Positions 60,676 through 64,000 of a stretch of DNA of 64,000 nucleotides are shown in pieces (position 1 is the stretch's first letter; each line of letters opens with the position of its first letter). The notes beneath the pieces were generated by a model. The model did no database searches, was not told where the DNA came from, and saw only the letters and a program-made list of their open reading frames with translations. The translations under genes and the position numbers were made by a program. Source of the stretch: Micromonospora avicenniae (GTDB lineage: Bacteria > Actinomycetota > Actinomycetes > Mycobacteriales > Micromonosporaceae); contig NZ_FTNF01000008.1 of the NCBI RefSeq assembly GCF_900156065.1, forward strand, positions 62,001-126,000. The letters are read 5' to 3'.

Positions 60676-61431
60676 TCAGTCGTGGTTGCGGGAGACCACG
60701 AACTCGGACGCGGGCTGCGGTGTCTCACCGGTCACCTGCGTGATGATCTCCGCCGCCACGTCGCGCAGTTTGCGGTTGCGGTGCTGCGACGCCTGCCGGA
60801 GCAACGCGAAGGCCTCCGTGGCGGTGCATCGTTGTTGACCCATCACCACACCGAGCGCCTGATCGATCACACTGCGCGAGGCCATCGCGTCGGTGAGCTG
60901 TCGATGTACGAGAGCCTGCTCGGCCTGGCGGAGGATGACCGCCAGCGCCGCCGTGCCCTGCTCGGCGAACGCCACGGCCCGCCGACGGGCCCTATCATCG
61001 AAGGCGTTGGGCTCGGTGGCGTAGAGGTTCAACGCGCCCAGGGTCTCGCCGTCGATGGTCATCGGCAGCGACAGCGAGCTGACGATGCCGAGCTTGAGGG
61101 CGTGTTCGCGGTAGCGTCGCCAGCGTTCGTCCCGTCGCAGGTCGGGAACCTCGACGATCTGCCCGCTGTGCAGGGCGTGAAGGCAGGGGCCCTCGTCGGC
61201 GCCGTACTGGATCTCGTCGGCCTGGGCGGCGAGCTCGTTGCTGGCGGCGACGGTGAAGGCGGGACCGTCCCGGCGCACCGTCATTCCGCAGCCGACGGCG
61301 GGGCTGACGACCTCCACCGCGACCCGCACGACCTGGTCGAGGAACACGTCGACGTGAGGCGAGTCGGCAAGGAGGGCCAGCAGCCGGCCGTAGGCGGGGG
61401 CCAGGTGCGACTCGGCGGTTTCGGACATCAT
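60676..61431 (-). CDS. GAF-ANTAR RNA-binding antiterminator
   Basis: A 251-residue regulator. The GAF domain (about 20-165) has EGPCLHALHSGQIVEVPDLRRD and a typical FxxGxxALNLYA end, and the ANTAR domain (about 180-235) has SRSVIDQALGVVMGQQRCTA then ATEAFALLRQAS. ANTAR proteins bind paired hairpins in nascent mRNA and stop termination when the sensor domain is triggered. ATG 61431 has AGGAGG five bases upstream; the next codon is also ATG. It is divergent from a STAS gene, a pairing often seen with stress regulation. The ligand of the GAF domain is unknown. Confidence 0.92.
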   Translation of the reverse strand: MMSETAESHLAPAYGRLLALLADSPHVDVFLDQVVRVAVEVVSPAVGCGMTVRRDGPAFTVAASNELAAQADEIQYGADEGPCLHALHSGQIVEVPDLRRDERWRRYREHALKLGIVSSLSLPMTIDGETLGALNLYATEPNAFDDRARRRAVAFAEQGTAALAVILRQAEQALVHRQLTDAMASRSVIDQALGVVMGQQRCTATEAFALLRQASQHRNRKLRDVAAEIITQVTGETPQPASEFVVSRNHD

Positions 61432-61666
61432 CGCTACCTCCTGAAGGTTCACCGAAGGTGGTGTGACCGTCCTGGCTCGCCCCTTCCGGGAGCGCCGGCG
61501 GTGCGTTCTTGCCGGGGGAGCCTGTGCTCTGGAACGGGCGGGGTGCGGATCGGGTGATTCCCGGCTAGGGTCGACGTGGGTTCGGACATGAGCCCAGGAC
61601 CAGTGCCGTCCACCGCAGGTGGCCGAGCATCGACCGGTCCGGACATCCTCACTGAGGAGCAGACTC

Positions 61667-62029
61667 ATGTCCGTTTATCAGGTGCCGCATCCGGCACCGC
61701 CACCAACCACTGACCAGGCCGTTCTGTCCGTCGCGCTCACCACGGAAGGCCCGGCTTCGGTGGTGGAGGTCCGGGGAGAACTCGACATGGACACCGTGGG
61801 CCTGCTCGTCGACTTCACGACGACGGTTCTGGCGGGCCTACCTCCGCCGGTGCTGGTGCTCGACCTCAGCGGGGTGAGCTTCTTCGGCGCCGCCGGGATC
61901 ACCGCGCTGCTGACCGTGCGTCGGCAAACGGCCGCCAGGGGTTGTGCGCTGGTGATTCGCAAGCCGTCCCGGATCACCGTCACCATTCTGAACCTGGTCG
62001 GCCTCAGGGACGAGTTCATCACCGAGTGA
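61667..62029 (+). CDS. STAS domain anti-anti-sigma-factor-like protein lacking the phospho-serine
   Basis: A 120-residue single STAS domain protein. The core reads LDLSGVSFFGAAGITALL (about 65-82). In SpoIIAA/RsbV the same loop is VSFMDSSGLG, where the first or second Ser is phosphorylated by the anti-sigma kinase; here Asp-Ser-Ser is Gly-Ala-Ala. The protein should fold and bind a kinase but cannot be switched off by phosphorylation at this site. ATG 61667 follows GAGGAG. It diverges from the GAF-ANTAR gene. No partner anti-sigma factor is in the window. Confidence 0.9.
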   Translation: MSVYQVPHPAPPPTTDQAVLSVALTTEGPASVVEVRGELDMDTVGLLVDFTTTVLAGLPPPVLVLDLSGVSFFGAAGITALLTVRRQTAARGCALVIRKPSRITVTILNLVGLRDEFITE

Positions 62030-62115
62030 CCTGCCTTTCACTCCTGGTTCGTCATCTGCGGGACTGTTCCTCGCCCGCACAGCTTCTTCTAGCGACCGCC
62101 CGGGTGCCTGTCGAG

Positions 62116-62138
62116 CATCTCCGCGCGTGGCGGAGATG
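62116..62138 (+). terminator. Hairpin terminator after the STAS gene
   Basis: CATCTCCGC and its complement GCGGAGATG form a perfect 9-bp stem around GCGTG, 87 bases after the stop. A perfect 10-bp palindrome GTTGATCAAC lies just beyond at 62147-62156 and may be a regulatory site for the following gene. I see no gene in the 359-base interval. Confidence 0.55.
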
Positions 62139-62388
62139 TACCCAAAGTTGATCAACCTAAACCTGTGGGGCCGTCCCGCGGTACCCGGCCCGTTCCCGGA
62201 CGACGAGCGCCGGAGCCGAGCTCGTGGCCGACGCCCTCGTCGTCCACCCGGATCACGCCGGCCCGTCGGCTGAACGGGCGGTGGCCACGGAAGTTCCATC
62301 AGGTGTCTGGTGCTTCTCGCACGAACCCCGAACTAGCTTCTGAAGGCCGGAGATAGACGCCGGTTGACGAATGTGAGGTGGGGAGCTA

Positions 62389-64000
62389 GTGAAACTCAAG
62401 GTTGCGGCCCTGGCAGCGGTGGCCCTGGTGGCCAGCCTGCTGGGCGGGGTCGGCCCGGCGAGCGGCGCTCCGGCAGACGGTCCACCGATGCCGCTGCCGA
62501 ACCCGAAGGTGCATCCGATCCAGGTCACCGGCCCAGCCGCCGAGCGGCTGAACCTGATCATCATGGGTGACGGCTACCAGTGGGACCAGCAGCAGCTCTT
62601 CCTCCAGGACGTGGACCGCAACCTGGCCGTCATGTGGGCCACGGAGCCGTTCCGCACCTACCGCGACTACATCAACGTGTACGCGGTGGAGATCGCCTCG
62701 ATCGACTACGGCGTCCGGTGCGACCCGGACGGCCGGGTACGTCATCCGGACGGCACGATCCGCGACACCGGTGAGCGTGAGGGGCCGATCAACGCCAAGA
62801 TCACCGCGCTGCGGATGATCTACCAGAACGGCTGCAACGACCCGCTGTCGCGGGGCACCGTCTACGGCGGCGCACCGGAGAACTGTCAGGACTTCGCCGC
62901 CTACTACCCGGCCGGGGTCAACCCGTGCGAGACCGGCAACCAGGCGCACAACCGCATCCTCGACAATTACGTGGCGCCGGTGCTGGGCATTCCGCGCACC
63001 TCGCAGAACGTGCAGACGTTGGCGATCTTCAACACGTTCACGTACGGCGGGATCGGCGGCACCAACGCGACGACCTCGGGCGGCTCCCCGCAGGGCCCGC
63101 TGATCTCGCTGCACGAGATCGGTCACTCGCTCGGTACGCTCGCCGACGAGTACCCGTACTCCTCGCGTGACGTGGTCCGCCCCTGCTACACCGGCGGCGA
63201 GCCCAACAGCTTCCACCACACCACCTACACTGATCCACAGAAGATGGTCGAGGACCAGCAGAAGTGGTGGCGCTGGGTCGGCGAGGAGAGCCTGTCCGGC
63301 GGCACGATCGGGCTGCACGAGGGTGGCGGCAGCTACCCGTGCGGCCAGCGCCGGCCCAGCGAACACTCGATGATGCGCTGGATCGGATTCGACTTCGACC
63401 AGGTCGGCCTGGAGCACATGGTCGCCCGGGTCACCGGAATGCGTAACTCCGGGCAGATGAACGTGCGGCACACTCCGGTCGGCACGGTGGCGTCCGACAG
63501 CGTGCTGTGGGTCGAGACGGGGCAGCCGCGCTACCACGAGCTGCAGGTGACCTGGCGGATCGGCGGCCCGGACGGCACCGTGCTCGACACGCACAACAGC
63601 CGTGACCTCGACCTCGGCGCGCTCGACCTGCCGGCGGGGACCGTGGTACACGTGGAGGTGCGCGACCCGGTGGGGCCGGACGGCACCGACTGGGTACGCA
63701 ATCCGTCCACCGGCAACACGGCCACGAACTCCGGCTACAACGGCCCGCGGTTCGTGCAGACCCGGCAGTGGACGGTCGGTGACACGAAGGTGACGTCGTC
63801 GTCGCCTGCGGCTACCTTCACCAGCCACACCATGAACAGCCAGCCGGTCGCCGGTGACGAGGTCGTGTACGTGCGGACCAACCACCCCGACGACCGGGTC
63901 CTCGACGTGACCTGGTCGTTGGACGGTGACGCCGTACCGAACCCGCACAACAGCCGCAACCTGGACCTGGGCGCGTTGGCGCTGGCGGCGGGCACCCACA
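62389..64000 (+). CDS. Secreted M64 family metallopeptidase, 3'-truncated by the window edge
   Basis: At least 537 residues of an exported zinc peptidase of family M64 (the IgA peptidase family). GTG 62389 (VKLKVAALAAVALVASLLGG) opens a signal peptide and follows GGGGAG. The catalytic helix is SLHEIGHSLGTLADEY with His242, Glu243 and His246, and the downstream Asp is the usual third-ligand region. The prodomain-like segment LNLIIMGDGYQWDQQQL is also typical of M64 proteins. After about 360 residues come beta-sandwich repeats with NSRDLDLGAL and NSRNLDLGAL. No stop codon occurs before the window ends, so length is unknown. It likely degrades extracellular protein alongside the subtilase. Confidence 0.9.
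   Translation, partial: MKLKVAALAAVALVASLLGGVGPASGAPADGPPMPLPNPKVHPIQVTGPAAERLNLIIMGDGYQWDQQQLFLQDVDRNLAVMWATEPFRTYRDYINVYAVEIASIDYGVRCDPDGRVRHPDGTIRDTGEREGPINAKITALRMIYQNGCNDPLSRGTVYGGAPENCQDFAAYYPAGVNPCETGNQAHNRILDNYVAPVLGIPRTSQNVQTLAIFNTFTYGGIGGTNATTSGGSPQGPLISLHEIGHSLGTLADEYPYSSRDVVRPCYTGGEPNSFHHTTYTDPQKMVEDQQKWWRWVGEESLSGGTIGLHEGGGSYPCGQRRPSEHSMMRWIGFDFDQVGLEHMVARVTGMRNSGQMNVRHTPVGTVASDSVLWVETGQPRYHELQVTWRIGGPDGTVLDTHNSRDLDLGALDLPAGTVVHVEVRDPVGPDGTDWVRNPSTGNTATNSGYNGPRFVQTRQWTVGDTKVTSSSPAATFTSHTMNSQPVAGDEVVYVRTNHPDDRVLDVTWSLDGDAVPNPHNSRNLDLGALALAAGTH

Noticed and set aside
62386..63999. A 537-codon minus-strand frame
   Set aside because: Antisense to the M64 peptidase, which has a signal peptide and HEIGH motif. 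The plus-strand gene simply has no stop inside the window.
1..64000. CRISPR arrays, insertion sequences, prophage genes, rRNA operon
   Set aside because: I saw no regularly spaced repeats, transposase or phage motifs, or rRNA-like segments while reading both strands.

Overview
The window is about 64 kb of very GC-rich DNA with strong third-position GC bias. It looks like the chromosome of a filamentous actinomycete, most likely Micromonosporaceae: a mycothiol/thioredoxin-type arsenic operon, ANTAR and STAS regulators, many secreted multidomain hydrolases, NB-ARC/TPR regulators, GTG/TTG starts and leaderless promoters. The genus is an inference from gene content only. I saw no rRNA, canonical tRNA, CRISPR array, insertion sequence or origin.

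Layout. 1-6.7 kb: end of a GH15 glucoamylase-like gene, a short-chain dehydrogenase, an EthD-like protein, a decayed flavin disulfide reductase next to a membrane protein, a divergent TetR regulator with three GAACGTTC operator cores, and a secreted GH27 alpha-galactosidase. 6.8-9.0 kb: a divergent arsenic island (arsR, aquaporin-type permease and arsC leftward; a 50-residue Cys protein and an ArsI-type C-As lyase rightward) around a TTGAC-N4-GTCAA operator. 9.2-13.4 kb: three genes of unknown role, including a protein of about 1,090 residues made of HEAT-like helical repeats.

13.6-23.1 kb is the most unusual region: a compact, translationally coupled NRPS-like operon of separate proteins (condensation, MFS exporter, second condensation with HHxxxDP, free carrier protein, P450 without the I-helix acid/alcohol pair, stand-alone adenylation enzyme, and a molybdenum-cofactor-sulfurase-like PLP enzyme). 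No thioesterase is seen. Two tiny ORFs with strong Shine-Dalgarno sequences (12 and 8 residues) and a 12-bp hairpin with a GCGA tetraloop precede the operon, and a degenerate tRNA-like sequence follows it. Whether the mini-ORFs are precursor peptides or an attenuator leader cannot be settled from sequence, but the arrangement is the best candidate for an undescribed system here.

23.3-28.8 kb: a DUF389 membrane protein, a leftward thyA-folA-trmO operon, and an NB-ARC/TPR regulator. 29.0-41.3 kb: an operon-like sugar locus (Gfo/Idh dehydrogenase, ribose-type ABC importer, TIM-barrel epimerase) that ends in an 1,805-residue secreted protein joining ThuA, a soluble PQQ-sugar-dehydrogenase-like propeller, PKD, carbohydrate-binding and FIMAH-like modules. 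Together these suggest uptake and 3-keto-type processing of a glycoside. 41.3-47 kb: a broken OmpA-domain remnant, marR with a lipoprotein, a PucR-type regulator, a small monooxygenase-like protein, a serine beta-lactamase-fold hydrolase and an HSL esterase.

47-64 kb: a large secreted subtilase with Kelch repeats, an M48 peptidase, a secreted GH2 hydrolase with a LamG domain, a two-component system with palindromic sites, a DUF6069-like membrane protein, a TetR/hydrolase pair with twin operators, a GAF-ANTAR regulator, a STAS protein without its phospho-acceptor serine, and an M64 metallopeptidase that runs off the right edge. Long open frames antisense to the large genes are GC-bias shadows and were left out.
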